From DATFDN01 sp963762525 (GTDB lineage Bacteria > Pseudomonadota > Alphaproteobacteria > Acetobacterales > Acetobacteraceae): a DNA stretch of 64,000 bases. The stretch spans positions 558,001 through 622,000 of the forward strand of contig CAVXKT010000011.1 of the NCBI GenBank assembly GCA_963762525.1, written 5' to 3'. Position numbers and translations under genes: made by a program. Below the pieces are notes generated by a model. That model was not told where the DNA came from and searched no databases. It was given only the letters and a program-made list of their open reading frames with translations. Every line of letters starts with the position of its first letter. Within the stretch, counting starts at the first letter, position 1. Below are positions 8,673 to 18,220 of the stretch, in pieces.

Positions 8673-10133
8673 TCAAAGATTCCGGACACCGTCGCGCCGT
8701 CCCGCTCCCGCGCTTCCACCGGTGACGATCGTCGCTGCATGCGCGGGCATCTGCGTGATGCTGTCCACCACCGCCTCGACATCATCAAGCGAGGTACCGG
8801 CGTGGGTGATGCACGCGCGGATCACATCGCGGCCCTCGAAGCGCGCGGCCGAGACCCAGGCGCGGCCGGCGCGAAGGACGCGCTGAACGATATCGGCGAC
8901 CGCACCGCCGTCCGGCGGCGGCGCCAGACAGACCACGGCCAGTTTGGGTTCGTTCGCAACCGCCCAGCCGCGCGTCTTCGCCATCTCGGCGAGGCTCTCG
9001 CCGAGCGCGACGGCACGCTCCACCTGCGCGCCGTGCCCGGCCCAGCCGGCCGCCGCGAGCGACAGAAACAGACGCAGGCCGAGAAAGCGCCGCGACCACT
9101 GGGCGGTGGTCAGGTACGGATCCACGGCCTCGGCCCGTGACGGCATATAGCTTGCCGCCACCGCGAAGGCGCGCGAGAGCGCCTGCGGACGGGCGGTCAG
9201 AAAAATTCCGCAACCCATCGTGGCGGCAAACCATTTATGGGCATCGATGGTGACCGAATCCGCCGCTTCGATACCCGCAAGCAATCCGCGCCAACGCTCC
9301 GAGGCGATCAGTCCACCGCCCCAGGCCGCATCGACATGATACCAGAGACGATGTCGTCGCGCGCTGTCGCCACATGCCGCGAGCGGATCGATCATACCGG
9401 CATTGGTGGTTCCGGCGGTCGCCGCGAGCATCACCGGAACGCAGCCCCGCCGACGGTCGGCCACGATCGCCGCATTCAGTTCGCCGGCATCCATCCGACC
9501 GGTTCCGTCGGTCGCCACGAGCCGGACCGCGTCCCGGCCGATCCCGGCCATATGGGCGAACTTGATCCAGCCGAGATGGCTGTCGCGGGAGATGTAGATC
9601 GTCGGCTGACCGCTGAACGCGCGGCTTCCGGTGGCGGCGAAACCCGGGACGGCCTCGGTCAGCGCGCAGATCAGCGCCGTGTAGTTCGCCTCGGAACCGC
9701 CGGAGGTGAAATGCCCCGTCGCATCGGCCGGCAGCCCGACCCGGCCGCACAGCACCTTCGACAGATGCGCCTCGATCGCGACCGCGGCGGGCGAGGTCGT
9801 CGCGCTGGCGAGCTGCGGATTGAGCGCGGCGGCGATCCGGTCGGCGCATTGCGCCGGGTAATTCGGTGCCGGATTGAACAAGCCGAGATACCGCGGGTGA
9901 TTGACATGGACCACGCCGGTTTCGAGCTGCCGCAGCGTCCAGCCCAGCAAATCTCCGAAGGGCATCGGCCGGGCGAAATCGAATTGCGCCAGCTCGGTCG
10001 CGAAGATGTCGCGGTCGAATGCCGGCGTCACCGGGCCTTGCCCGATGCGCCGCTCGGATTCCAGCAAACGCGCGGACAGATGGTGATCCCATCCGAGACG
10101 CTCGTCCGCCGACGGGAACAGCGATCCCGTCAT
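8673..10133 (-). CDS. Pyridoxal-phosphate-dependent decarboxylase (group II, aromatic/acidic amino acid type)
   Basis: It is predicted to decarboxylate an amino acid to an amine. The family includes aromatic amino acid, glutamate and cysteine-sulfinate decarboxylases. Visible motifs are the substrate-loop H-P-R-Y-L-G-L-F-N-P, the cofactor region T-S-G-G-S-E-A-N, Y-H-V-D-A-A-W-G-G (PLP-pyridine Asp) and the PLP lysine in T-I-D-A-H-K-W-F. The 486-residue start at 10133 was chosen because its ATG overlaps the stop of the MetA-like gene as ATGA. It is the last gene of a three-gene operon with MetY- and MetA-like enzymes, which suggests a sulfur amino acid as substrate, but sequence alone does not show this. 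Confidence 0.88.
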   Translation of the reverse strand: MTGSLFPSADERLGWDHHLSARLLESERRIGQGPVTPAFDRDIFATELAQFDFARPMPFGDLLGWTLRQLETGVVHVNHPRYLGLFNPAPNYPAQCADRIAAALNPQLASATTSPAAVAIEAHLSKVLCGRVGLPADATGHFTSGGSEANYTALICALTEAVPGFAATGSRAFSGQPTIYISRDSHLGWIKFAHMAGIGRDAVRLVATDGTGRMDAGELNAAIVADRRRGCVPVMLAATAGTTNAGMIDPLAACGDSARRHRLWYHVDAAWGGGLIASERWRGLLAGIEAADSVTIDAHKWFAATMGCGIFLTARPQALSRAFAVAASYMPSRAEAVDPYLTTAQWSRRFLGLRLFLSLAAAGWAGHGAQVERAVALGESLAEMAKTRGWAVANEPKLAVVCLAPPPDGGAVADIVQRVLRAGRAWVSAARFEGRDVIRACITHAGTSLDDVEAVVDSITQMPAHAATIVTGGSAGAGRRDGVRNL

Positions 10134-11071
10134 GACGCGACCCGCCACGCCGTCGCGCCGGACGCCGCCGCATGCCGCCCGGCCCCCTGACGGGCGAGAT
10201 AGCTAAGCCAATTCGCGTACAGGCGCGCCGCGGCGTCTCGCCAGACCGGCCGCCGCGAAACCGTGATTTCCCCCTCGACAAGGGCGAGCGCCTCGAGACT
10301 TCGCGCGCGGCCATCGCGCTCCTGCATGGCCGCCAGCGCGTCGGCGACGGCGGGCTCGAAACAGCCCTCCGGCGGGTCCGGAAAGCGATCCTGCCGACCC
10401 GCGGCGAAGCGCTTGATGTCGCGCCGGAACTCCCGGAGCAGCGTGTCCGAGCCGTATTCCGGATGGCCCTGCATCAGCAGAAACAGGCTGCGGCCGGCCC
10501 GCTTGGCGACGCTGTCCACGCCGAAGCCCGACACGCGGGAGAGGATCGTGTAGCCCAAGCCGCGCAAGGCGGACTCGTCGAGTGTATTGTGCCGCGAATG
10601 CGGGGTGCTCCAAGAGGATGGTCCGCCGGCGAGCAGCGGATGATCGTCGGCCCGCCGGCAGGTGAACACGCCGGACAGCTTCCCCGGCAGTCTGATGCGG
10701 TCGAGCCCATCCAGCCGGAGCGCCGCCGCATGGGCGGCGAGGCACGACCAGATGCAGGAACTCGTGTGATCGGCCGCCCAGTCGACCAGCCGGGCGAGGG
10801 CGGGCCATAGCGGTTCCTCCCGCACCGTCTCGCCCGCCGGCTCGGCGCCGGTGACGATGACGGCGTCCGGCCGCGCATCCCGCAAGATCGCGGGAACGTC
10901 GTCCCCGAGCGGTCCGGCGGCCACCAGTTCCACCTCGAGCCGGGAGATCGCCGCCGCTTCGGCCAACAGGCCGAAAAACTGCAGCTCGGTCGCGTGTCTC
11001 GCCGCCTCCGGCATGTTGTTGACCAGACCGATCACGAGGCCGGCGGGAGCTTTCCGCTGCGACGGGTTCAT
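10130..11071 (-). CDS. MetA-like homoserine O-acyltransferase (glutamine amidotransferase fold)
   Basis: It is predicted to acylate the hydroxyl of homoserine, or a similar hydroxy-amino acid, from an acyl-CoA. The 313-residue protein has N-N-M-P-E-A-A near the start, the nucleophile region W-S-C-L-A-A-H-A-A (Cys), and the catalytic His/Glu pair in M-Q-G-H-P-E-Y. The usual basic N-L-M-P-(K/L)-K-x-x-T-E segment is altered to M-P-E-A-A-R-H-A-T-E, so it looks like a divergent branch rather than textbook MetA. Its start codon overlaps the stop of the MetY-like gene, and its stop overlaps the decarboxylase start; both overlaps are ATGA. Confidence 0.82.
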   Translation of the reverse strand: MNPSQRKAPAGLVIGLVNNMPEAARHATELQFFGLLAEAAAISRLEVELVAAGPLGDDVPAILRDARPDAVIVTGAEPAGETVREEPLWPALARLVDWAADHTSSCIWSCLAAHAAALRLDGLDRIRLPGKLSGVFTCRRADDHPLLAGGPSSWSTPHSRHNTLDESALRGLGYTILSRVSGFGVDSVAKRAGRSLFLLMQGHPEYGSDTLLREFRRDIKRFAAGRQDRFPDPPEGCFEPAVADALAAMQERDGRARSLEALALVEGEITVSRRPVWRDAAARLYANWLSYLARQGAGRHAAASGATAWRVAS

Positions 11072-12393
11072 CGAGCGCTGCTTCTGTTCGGATGGGGCTG
11101 GCCGCCGTGGCTTGCGCCGGCGTTCGCCGCGGCCAGCGCCTGGTCGATATCGGCCAGGATGTCGTCGACATGCTCGATCCCGACGCTGAGCCGGATCATC
11201 TCCGGAGTGATGCCGGCTCGGGCCTGCTCCTCGGCGGTCATTTGCCGGTGTGTCGTCGAAGCGGGATGGCATGCGAGCGACTTGGCGTCGCCCAGATTGA
11301 CCAGCCGCTTAATCAGGCGCAGCGCGTCGTAGAACCGCATCCCGGTCCGCAGGTCGCCGCGGACGCCGAAGGTCAGCAGGGAACAGGCCCGTCCGCCGAG
11401 ATATTTCCGCACCAGCTCCCGGGCGGGATGGTCGGCGAAGCCGGGGTAGTTGACCCAGGCAATCCGGTCATCCTTGCGCAGCGTCTCGGCGACGGTGCGC
11501 GCATTCTGCACATGCCGATCGACACGAAGCGCCACCGTCTCGATCCCTTGCAGGAGCAGGAAGGCGCTGAGCGGCGCGAGCGCGGCGCCGGTGGTGCGCA
11601 AGGCGAAATTGCGGCATCGCTCGATATACGCAGTCGGGCCGAAATGCGCGGCATACGCCAGCCCGTGATAGGACGGATCGGGGTCGTTCAGCATCGGAAA
11701 CCGGGCGGGGAAGCGGTCCCAAGCGAAACGTCCGCCGTCGACGATGGCGCCGCCGAGCGTGGTGCCGTGGCCGCCCAGGAACTTGGTAAGCGAGTGAATG
11801 ACGATGTCGGCGCCGAAGGCGATCGGCTGCAAGAGCACGGGAGACGCCACCGTGTTGTCGACCAGCAGCGGCACGCCATGGGCGTGCGCGGCCTCGGCGA
11901 GCGCTGCGATGTCGCAGATATTGCCCGCAGGATTGCCGACGCTCTCGCAATAGAGACCGATCGTCGCGTCGTCGATCAGTCGCGCCATGTCCGCCGGATC
12001 ATCGGAGTGGGCAAATCGCACCGTGATGCCGAGGCGCGGCAGCACGTGCGCGAACATCGTGTGCGTGGTTCCGTAGAGTTGCGGAACGGAGACGATGTTG
12101 CGGCCGGGCGCGGCGATACTGAGGATGGCCGCGTGCAGAGCCGCCTGTCCGGACCCGAGACACAGCGCGCCCACCCCGCCCTCGAGCGCGGCGATCCGGC
12201 GCTCCAGCACCGCCGTGGTCGGGTTGCTGATCCGGCTGTAGCGGAACCCCTCGGCTTCGAGGTTGAACAGTGCGGCCGCGTGCTCCGCGCTTTCGAATTC
12301 ATAGGCCACGGTCTGATAGATCGGAACCGCAACCGACCGGACCGGGGCATCGGACGCGTAGCCCGCATGGACCGCGGCGGTCTCGGTTCGCAT
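11068..12393 (-). CDS. O-acylhomoserine sulfhydrylase (MetY/MetZ-like, Cys/Met PLP enzyme)
   Basis: This gamma-replacement enzyme makes homocysteine or an analogue from an O-acyl-homoserine and a sulfur donor. About 441 residues long, it has the sulfhydrylase start T-x-A-V-H-A-G, P-I-Y-Q-T-V-A-Y, Y-S-R-I-S-N-P-T, G-S-G-Q-A-A, the D-N-T-V-A-S-P loop and the PLP lysine in H-S-L-T-K-F-L-G-G-H-G. The start at 12393 follows an AAGGAG site in CATCAAGGAGC. It is the first gene of the operon and is divergent from the HDO/ACP cluster across 232 bp. I looked for a SAM-II riboswitch upstream and did not recognise one. Confidence 0.92.
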   Translation of the reverse strand: MRTETAAVHAGYASDAPVRSVAVPIYQTVAYEFESAEHAAALFNLEAEGFRYSRISNPTTAVLERRIAALEGGVGALCLGSGQAALHAAILSIAAPGRNIVSVPQLYGTTHTMFAHVLPRLGITVRFAHSDDPADMARLIDDATIGLYCESVGNPAGNICDIAALAEAAHAHGVPLLVDNTVASPVLLQPIAFGADIVIHSLTKFLGGHGTTLGGAIVDGGRFAWDRFPARFPMLNDPDPSYHGLAYAAHFGPTAYIERCRNFALRTTGAALAPLSAFLLLQGIETVALRVDRHVQNARTVAETLRKDDRIAWVNYPGFADHPARELVRKYLGGRACSLLTFGVRGDLRTGMRFYDALRLIKRLVNLGDAKSLACHPASTTHRQMTAEEQARAGITPEMIRLSVGIEHVDDILADIDQALAAANAGASHGGQPHPNRSSAR

Positions 12394-12502
12394 TTCGAAA
12401 GCTCCTTGATGACCGGTGCAACTGCGGCAGGGTTGCACATCTTTGCCCCGACCGGAAACGTTATTTCAGAGCAATGTCGTCTCTGTGTTTGAGCACACTT
12501 GG

Positions 12503-12518
12503 GTATTCTTGAGAATAC
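12503..12518. promoter_or_regulatory. Palindrome in the metY-like/biosynthetic-cluster divergent region
   Basis: GTATTCT TG AGAATAC is a perfect 7+7 inverted repeat in the 232-bp spacer between two divergent operons (12394-12625). A weaker GTGT...ACAC dyad lies just beside it at 12485-12498. Position and symmetry suggest a dimeric regulator site that could control both operons. No regulator gene is adjacent. Confidence 0.5.
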
Positions 12519-12625
12519 TCCTGCGTTTTTTTGCCCGGAGCAATATCGGGGATTGAAATACGCTACCGGAATGGTCTAGATCGAGGAGCACACCGCATTC
12601 CCGCAGCAGCTTGGGGCGCATCGTC

Positions 12626-13565
12626 ATGCAGACAGTCGTTGAGTTCGCGTTCGAGCAGGCGATCGGCGAGATATGTTCGCTCGATTGGCCGCGCCTTGAC
12701 GAACAGGAAATGATCGGCGCCGCGTGGGCTTACTACTTCTTCTCGATCCAGTTCCGGGAAAACCTCCAAATCGCCCGCGCGCTTCGCCCGAGCGATGCCA
12801 GTCTCGAGCTTCTCGAGCGCGAGGAGTGCGAGACCGACAATCTGTCTCCGTGGCCGGGAGTCGCCGGTCCCGGCGAGCGGATGGACCACGATGAGTTCAT
12901 GCGTCGCGTGCTGGCTTTAAGCCCGGTGCCGATCGCTGCGCGCCGTCACTACGAGCTGAGCGGTCAGGGTTATCTCAGCGCGGTGCGCGACATGGATCTC
13001 ACCACCCGGGCAATGAGCATCGCCAGCTACGAGGATGGCGGTCTCGAGCGGCTATTCCGCGCCATGCTGACGGCGCCCGAGTACAGACGTGCCGCTGCTG
13101 CGCGGCTTCCGGCATTTCTTGTCGGAGCATATCAGGTTCGACAGCGACCCGGCGCAGGGACACGGCGCGCTGGCCAGGCATCTGCGCCCCGATGACCGCA
13201 TCCTGCCGTTGTGGCGCGCATTCCGTGACCTCCTGATTGCGTGCGTACCGACGATGGCGCGCCCGGAGCGGCAACAGGCCGCGGAAACCGCATTCAAGAA
13301 GCCGGCCCCGGGCGGGGCGGCGATGTCGGTCCGCGAGATGATCATGACCGAAATTAGGGCGGTGGCAGAACAGCAGAAGAAGCGGCTTGCGCCGCTGGCG
13401 GACGCCCTTCCGCTGATCGAGTCCGGCCTCGATTCGCTCTGCATCGCCATTCTGGTCGCCACCCTCGATGATCGGCTCGGGCTGGACCCGTTCGCGAGCG
13501 AGCACGCCCCGCTGCCTGTCACGCTCGGCGAATTCATTTCCCTCTACGAGCATGAAGCGGCTTGA
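12626..13565 (+). CDS. Heme-oxygenase-like (putative di-iron) enzyme joined to an acyl carrier protein (one frame break)
   Basis: The first about 230 residues resemble heme-oxygenase-like di-iron oxidases. They have Y-Y-F-F-S-I-Q-F-R-E-N-L, a D-H-D-E-F-M-R-R segment, S-Y-E-D-G-G-L and, after the break, E-H-I-R-F-D-S-D-P-A-Q-G-H-G, giving the His/Glu/Asp pattern expected of the metal site. The last about 80 residues are an ACP domain with the phosphopantetheine serine in E-S-G-L-D-S-L. Frame 2 switches to frame 3 near 13085, consistent with one extra base. No stop separates the two domains, so they may be fused. However, an ATG at 13323 with a purine-rich upstream stretch could start a separate ACP. 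It is the first gene of the 12.6-15.7 kb operon. Confidence 0.7.
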
Positions 13566-14947
13566 TCTCCCGTCGTTATGGGAGCTGACCGCGCGGGCGG
13601 GCCTGACGCCCGCACGCGTCCTTGCCGACAGCGGCGAGCAGATAAGTCTCGCCGTTCTGGCCCGGGGTCGCACGCTCGGCGAGCCGGCGGCGCGGCTCGA
13701 AGGCCGGTCGGGTACTGATCTCGACCAGCCGGCAGCTCACCTGCGCCCTGGCGGCTCTGCAACTCGACGGAATCGCCGCCCGGATTATCCTCCGGCCGCC
13801 AGATGTGTCCCCGGACCATCTGCCGCAGGTGATCGAAGATGGACAGGTTGAAACCATCCTCGGCGACAACGACGCCGCCGCTGCCCCGGTCGCCCTTCCG
13901 GTCGTGGCCTGCGCGGCCGGACCGGGGTCCGCCCTCAATTGGCCGCGGCATCCCGAACGCCGGCGGGATACCGAATGGGTGCTCCTCACATCCGGGACCA
14001 CCGGCCGCCCGAAGCTGGTCGCCCATACTCTCGGCAGTCTGATCGGGCCCGTTCCCGACCGGCCCGGCACGGCGGCGGACGCGGTTTGGAGCACATTCTA
14101 CGACGTCCGCCGCTATGGCGGCCTCCAGATTCTGCTGCGCGCCCTGCTCGGCGGCGGCTCGATGGTCTTTTCCGATCCCGCCGAGAGCGTGGCGGCCTTC
14201 CTGCGCCGCGTCGCCGCGGCCGGGGTCACCCACATTTCGGGAACCCCGTCGCATTGGCGGCGGGCGCTGATGAGTTCGGCGGTGCGGGAGATCGCGCCGC
14301 GCTACATCCGCCTTTCGGGCGAGATGGCCGACCAGGCGATCCTCAATCGTCTTGCCGCGGCGTTCCCCGACGCCAAGATCGGGCACGCCTTCGCCTCCAC
14401 CGAAGCCGGGGTGGCGTTCGAGGTCAATGACGGCCTGGCCGGCTTTCCGGCCGAATTCGTGGGCCGCGCCGATGCCCCGGCGGAGCTGCGCGTCCGGAAC
14501 AACGTGCTGAGCGTGCGGTCCCCCCGGGTCGCGCATCGCTATCTCGGTGGGCATCGAATGCCTGCCGATGCCGACGGCTTCGTCGAAACGGGCGATGTGG
14601 TCGTGTTGCGCGGGGATCGCTACCATTTCGCCGGCCGGCGCGAGGGCGTCATCAATGTCGGCGGCCAGAAGGTCTACCCGGAGGAGGTGGAGGCGATCAT
14701 CGCCCGCCATCCGGAGGTGCGCGTCGCGCGGGTGCGCTCCCGAGCGAATCCCGTCACCGGGGCCCTGGTGACGGCCGAGGTCGTTGTCGCGCCTTCCGCC
14801 GCTCACGAACGCCGGGATGCGATTAAAGCCGAAATCCTCGGTCTCTGCCGTGCCGCACTGCCGGCCCACAAAGTGCCGGCCCTGCTGCAAATGGTCAGCG
14901 CGATCGAGCTGACGAACTCAGGCAAGGTGGCGCGGCGGGATGCGTAG
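13552..14947 (+). CDS. Adenylate-forming ligase (acyl-ACP/CoA synthetase type; one frame break)
   Basis: It is predicted to activate a carboxylic acid as the acyl-AMP and probably load the ACP encoded just upstream. Landmarks are the P-loop L-L-T-S-G-T-T-G-R-P-K, the acyl-binding A-S-T-E-A-G-V, the hinge G-D-V-V-V-L, G-Q-K-V-Y-P-E-E-V-E and the C-terminal lysine in T-N-S-G-K-V-A-R. It starts at an ATG overlapping the ACP stop. Frame 1 switches to frame 2 near 13711 at a GGG, where removing one G restores a continuous protein of about 464 residues. It overlaps the following SDR by eight bases, so the genes are probably translationally coupled. Confidence 0.85.
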
Positions 14948-15674
14948 CATACTGGTAACGGGCGGCAGCCGGGGCCTGGGTCTCGGCATCGGACACGCGC
15001 TGGCGTCTGCGGGTTTTCGGGTGATCGCCGTCGCCCGGCGCGAGGGCGAAGAATTGGCGGCAACGCGCGCCGCAATCGAACGGGAAGGGCGCGGTGCGTT
15101 GCATTTCCGCGCCTTCGATCTGGCGGACATCGACGGGATCGCCGACTTCGTCAAGTTGCTGACCGGCGAATTCGGTGCCCTCTACGGTCTGGTGAACAAC
15201 GCCGGCCTCGGCACCAGCGGTATCCTGGCGACGCTGCCGGAAAGCGCGATCGCGCGGCTGATCATGCTCAACGTGACCTCGCCGATCATGCTCACGAAAT
15301 ACGCCGTGCGCTCGATGATGCCGAGGCGGGAAGGGCGGATCGTCAATATCTCGTCGATTGTCAGCACGACCGGCTATAGCGGCCTGACCGTCTACAGCGC
15401 CACCAAGGCGTCGCTCGTCGGCTTCACCCGATCGCTCGCGCGCGAGGTGGGATCGCTCGGCATCAGCGTCAACGCCGTCGCGCCCGGCTTCGTGGATACC
15501 GAGATGACGCACGGACTGACCGCCGCGCATCGGGGGCAGATCATCCGCCGCAGCGCCCTGCAGCGGATGGCGGAGACTGCCGACATCGCCGATGCGGTCA
15601 AGTTCCTGCTCAGCGATGCGGCGCGCAACATTACCGGCACCACGCTGACGGTGGATGCGGGGAGTACCGCCTGA
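14940..15674 (+). CDS. Short-chain dehydrogenase/reductase (FabG-like)
   Basis: It is an NAD(P)H-dependent oxidoreductase of 244 residues, close in form to 3-oxoacyl-ACP reductases. It has the nucleotide motif T-G-G-S-R-G-L-G-L-G, N-N-A-G, catalytic serine in N-I-S-S-I-V-S and Y-S-A-T-K for the Tyr/Lys pair, and ends with the usual I-T-G-T-T-L-T-V-D-A-G. It follows the ACP and ligase in one operon, which suggests it reduces an ACP-bound ketone, though this is inferred. The frame is intact. Confidence 0.9.
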   Translation: MRSILVTGGSRGLGLGIGHALASAGFRVIAVARREGEELAATRAAIEREGRGALHFRAFDLADIDGIADFVKLLTGEFGALYGLVNNAGLGTSGILATLPESAIARLIMLNVTSPIMLTKYAVRSMMPRREGRIVNISSIVSTTGYSGLTVYSATKASLVGFTRSLAREVGSLGISVNAVAPGFVDTEMTHGLTAAHRGQIIRRSALQRMAETADIADAVKFLLSDAARNITGTTLTVDAGSTA

Positions 15675-15680
15675 AGCGCG

Positions 15681-17483
15681 TCACAGCCGCGTTTCGCCGT
15701 CCGCGATCGCGCGCACCAGCGCCGGGTCGCAAGTCACGAAGCAACCCGCCGCGCGGTCGTTGAACCAGACCTGGTCCGAGGCAGCCGCGAAGCCTTCCGC
15801 GATCAGCCGGGACTTCGCCAGCTTGAAAGTGCCGGTCACATCCAGCGCCGGGCAGATGCGGACGAACAACGGCCGCGCGTAGTCCGGCAGTCGTTCCGTG
15901 ATATGGCGCCGCAGCGTATCGAGATTCAACCAACCGTCGGCGGTGATCGCGGCCATGCCCGCCCGGCCTTCGTGCCCCGGCACCGCCACGCCGTAGACGA
16001 CGGCATCGGTCACGGCGGGGCATGCGCGCAGCACGGCGGCGACTTCGGTGCTCGCGACATTCTCGCCCTTCCATCGGAACGTATCGCCCATGCGATCGAC
16101 GAAATAGAAGAAGCCGGCGGTATCGCGGCGCATGAGATCGCCGGTTCGGAACCAGCAATCGCCGGCGGCGAAGGCATCGTGCAGCAGCTTGCGCGCCGAG
16201 GCGGCCCGGTCCGTGTAGCCGTCGAACCGTCTTGCGGGGGACCGCGTCGCATCAAGAACCTGCCCGACCGCCTCGCCCACCTCGTCGGGTCCGCAGACGA
16301 CACAGCGACCGTCGGCATCGCGCACCGCCACGCCGGTCTCCGGATCGCACCGGATGAGCCGCACCGGGAACTGCCGCGCCAGGAACGGCGGCACCCGGCC
16401 GATCGCGCCCGGTTTTTCCTCGCAATTATAGAGCGAGACGTTGCCTTCGGTGGCGGCATAGAATTCCAGTATGCGCGGCACTTCGAAGCGGCGTGCGAAA
16501 GCGGCCCAGATGTCACCCTGAAGCCCGTTGCCGCAGGCAAGGCGCAGACGGTGCTCGCGCTCGCGCGGATGCGGGGCGGCGTTCACGAGATAGCGGCACA
16601 GCTCGCCGATATATTGAAAGATCGTGCACTCGCCCTCAACGACGTCGTCCCAGAACCGGCGGGCGGAAAAACGCCGGCGGATCAACACCGAGCCGCCGCT
16701 GACCAGCATCGCCCCGATGGCGACGACACCCCCCGTGCTGTGATAAAGCGGCAGGCAGTCGTAAAGGCGATCGGCGGGCGTCGCGTCCATCATTCCGGCG
16801 AACCAGAAGCTCCATTCCAGCACCCGACCATGGGTGACCCGCGCCGCCTTCGGCAGGCCGGTCGTTCCGGAGGTATAGATCAGCAATGCCGGATCGTCGG
16901 GCCGCGGAAACGCCCGCTCCTCCGCTGACAGAACGGCGCCGCACGCGGGTTCGAAGCACTCCCGATCGCCCGCCGGCGCCGGTCCGTGCACCCAGACCCG
17001 CGTGCCGGGCGAAAGCCGCTCCAGCACGGCGGCGAGCGTCGGCAGCAGGTCGGCGCCGACGATGATGTTCGTTGATCCGGCCGCTTGGACACTATGGATC
17101 AGCGAATCCGAGGTCAAGTTCGTGTTGATCAGCGCCGACACGCATCCGATACGGCTCAGGCCGAGCCAAGTGGTGACGTAATCAGCGCAATTGGGCATGA
17201 GAAGGCAGATCACGTCCTTGCGGGCGAAACCTTGCCTCATGCCCCATCGGGCGACGCCATTCACCCGCGCCGCCAGCGCGCGATAGCTGAGCCGGTCCTC
17301 CTCGTCGAGCAGCGCCAACCGGTCTTCGTGTGTGTCGGCCAGGCTGCCGATCAGCGAGGGGAGCGTCGCCTCGGGAGACTCGGCCAGGATTTTGACCGCC
17401 TCCAAAGCCCGGACCCACGCGGCCAACGCCGCTCCGCGGGTCGGTTCGGCGCGCGCTGAGACCTCGTGGCGGCTGTCAAGCAC
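15681..17483 (-). CDS. Long-chain acyl-CoA synthetase, FATP/FadD6 type
   Basis: This 600-residue ligase makes fatty acyl-CoA via the acyl-adenylate. Motifs are L-I-Y-T-S-G-T-T-G-L-P-K-A-A (P-loop), F-Y-A-A-T-E-G-N-V-S (typical of FATP/very-long-chain synthetases), F-R-T-G-D-L and F-R-W-K-G-E-N-V-A-S-T-E-V. It is convergent with the SDR gene (six bases between stop codons) and ends the plus-strand operon. The start is the first ATG of a frame with an ordinary family N-terminus. A role in feeding an acyl chain to the neighbouring ACP system is likely but not shown. Confidence 0.9.
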   Translation of the reverse strand: MLDSRHEVSARAEPTRGAALAAWVRALEAVKILAESPEATLPSLIGSLADTHEDRLALLDEEDRLSYRALAARVNGVARWGMRQGFARKDVICLLMPNCADYVTTWLGLSRIGCVSALINTNLTSDSLIHSVQAAGSTNIIVGADLLPTLAAVLERLSPGTRVWVHGPAPAGDRECFEPACGAVLSAEERAFPRPDDPALLIYTSGTTGLPKAARVTHGRVLEWSFWFAGMMDATPADRLYDCLPLYHSTGGVVAIGAMLVSGGSVLIRRRFSARRFWDDVVEGECTIFQYIGELCRYLVNAAPHPREREHRLRLACGNGLQGDIWAAFARRFEVPRILEFYAATEGNVSLYNCEEKPGAIGRVPPFLARQFPVRLIRCDPETGVAVRDADGRCVVCGPDEVGEAVGQVLDATRSPARRFDGYTDRAASARKLLHDAFAAGDCWFRTGDLMRRDTAGFFYFVDRMGDTFRWKGENVASTEVAAVLRACPAVTDAVVYGVAVPGHEGRAGMAAITADGWLNLDTLRRHITERLPDYARPLFVRICPALDVTGTFKLAKSRLIAEGFAAASDQVWFNDRAAGCFVTCDPALVRAIADGETRL

Positions 17484-17585
17484 CGTTCATTCCGTCCTTT
17501 CGATCCCGGGCAATGCCGCTCAGCGGCGCATCGCCGATCAGAGCAGTTTGCCTTATACGTTCCGTACATGCAATATAGACCCGGC

Positions 17586-18220
17586 ATGGACGGTGTCGAA
17601 ATCAAAGCGCGATCGGAAGCGGGGCTTTGGCCCGGCTTGGCCTTCGGCGCCGCGTGCGTCCTCGCGGCTGCTTCGTTCCTCTTGTTCGGGGCCGGAGAGC
17701 GGGGCACCGTCCTGGCGCTTCAGCTCACCGCGCGACTGGCCTTCGTACCGTTCTGGGCGGCCTATGCCGGCAGCTCGCTGGCCAACTTGTTCGGCTCGCT
17801 GTTCCGACCGTGGCAGCGGAACGCGCGCACGCTCGGATTGGCTTTCGCCGCCGTCATGGCGGTTCACCTCGGCCTGGTCGCCCGGCTCTGCCGTCTCGGT
17901 CACGCCCCGTCGGCAAGAACGTTCCTCATCTTCGGCATTGCCGCGCTATGGACGTGCTTGCTCGTGCTGTTCTCGGTCGGTCGCGTGCGTTCCCGCGTCC
18001 CGCCCCGCACGCTCCGGCTGCTATCGGTGATCGCGATGACCTGGGTGACGTATGCGTTCGCGACGGATTTCCTTCGCAATCCGCAGGCGGGCGGACTAGT
18101 GCGCGCCGCATTCTACTGGCCCTTCGCCGGACTGGCCTTGCTCGGCCCCTGCTTGCGGCTTCCGCCGCGTTCGGCACGGTGCGGCGCAACGCGCTGCTCG
18201 CCCGCGGCAATCGCGCCTGA
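17586..18220 (+). CDS. Six-helix integral membrane protein (one frame break)
   Basis: I do not recognise the family with certainty. About 211 residues form six hydrophobic helices, with a histidine in the third (A-V-M-A-V-H-L-G-L-V), a layout reminiscent of ferric-reductase-like or YedZ-like heme membrane domains. The ATG at 17586 was chosen because the hydrophobic protein begins there. Near the end, frame 3 changes to frame 2 at a CCCC run around 18147-18150. One extra C would give G-P-L-L-A-A-S and a stop at 18220. The gene sits between the FATP ligase and the thioesterase, and its 3' end overlaps the thioesterase on the other strand. Confidence 0.65.

Noticed and set aside
12394..12480. 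SAM-II riboswitch before the metY-like gene
   Set aside because: The expected pseudoknot core was searched for by eye and not found, although the position would be right.
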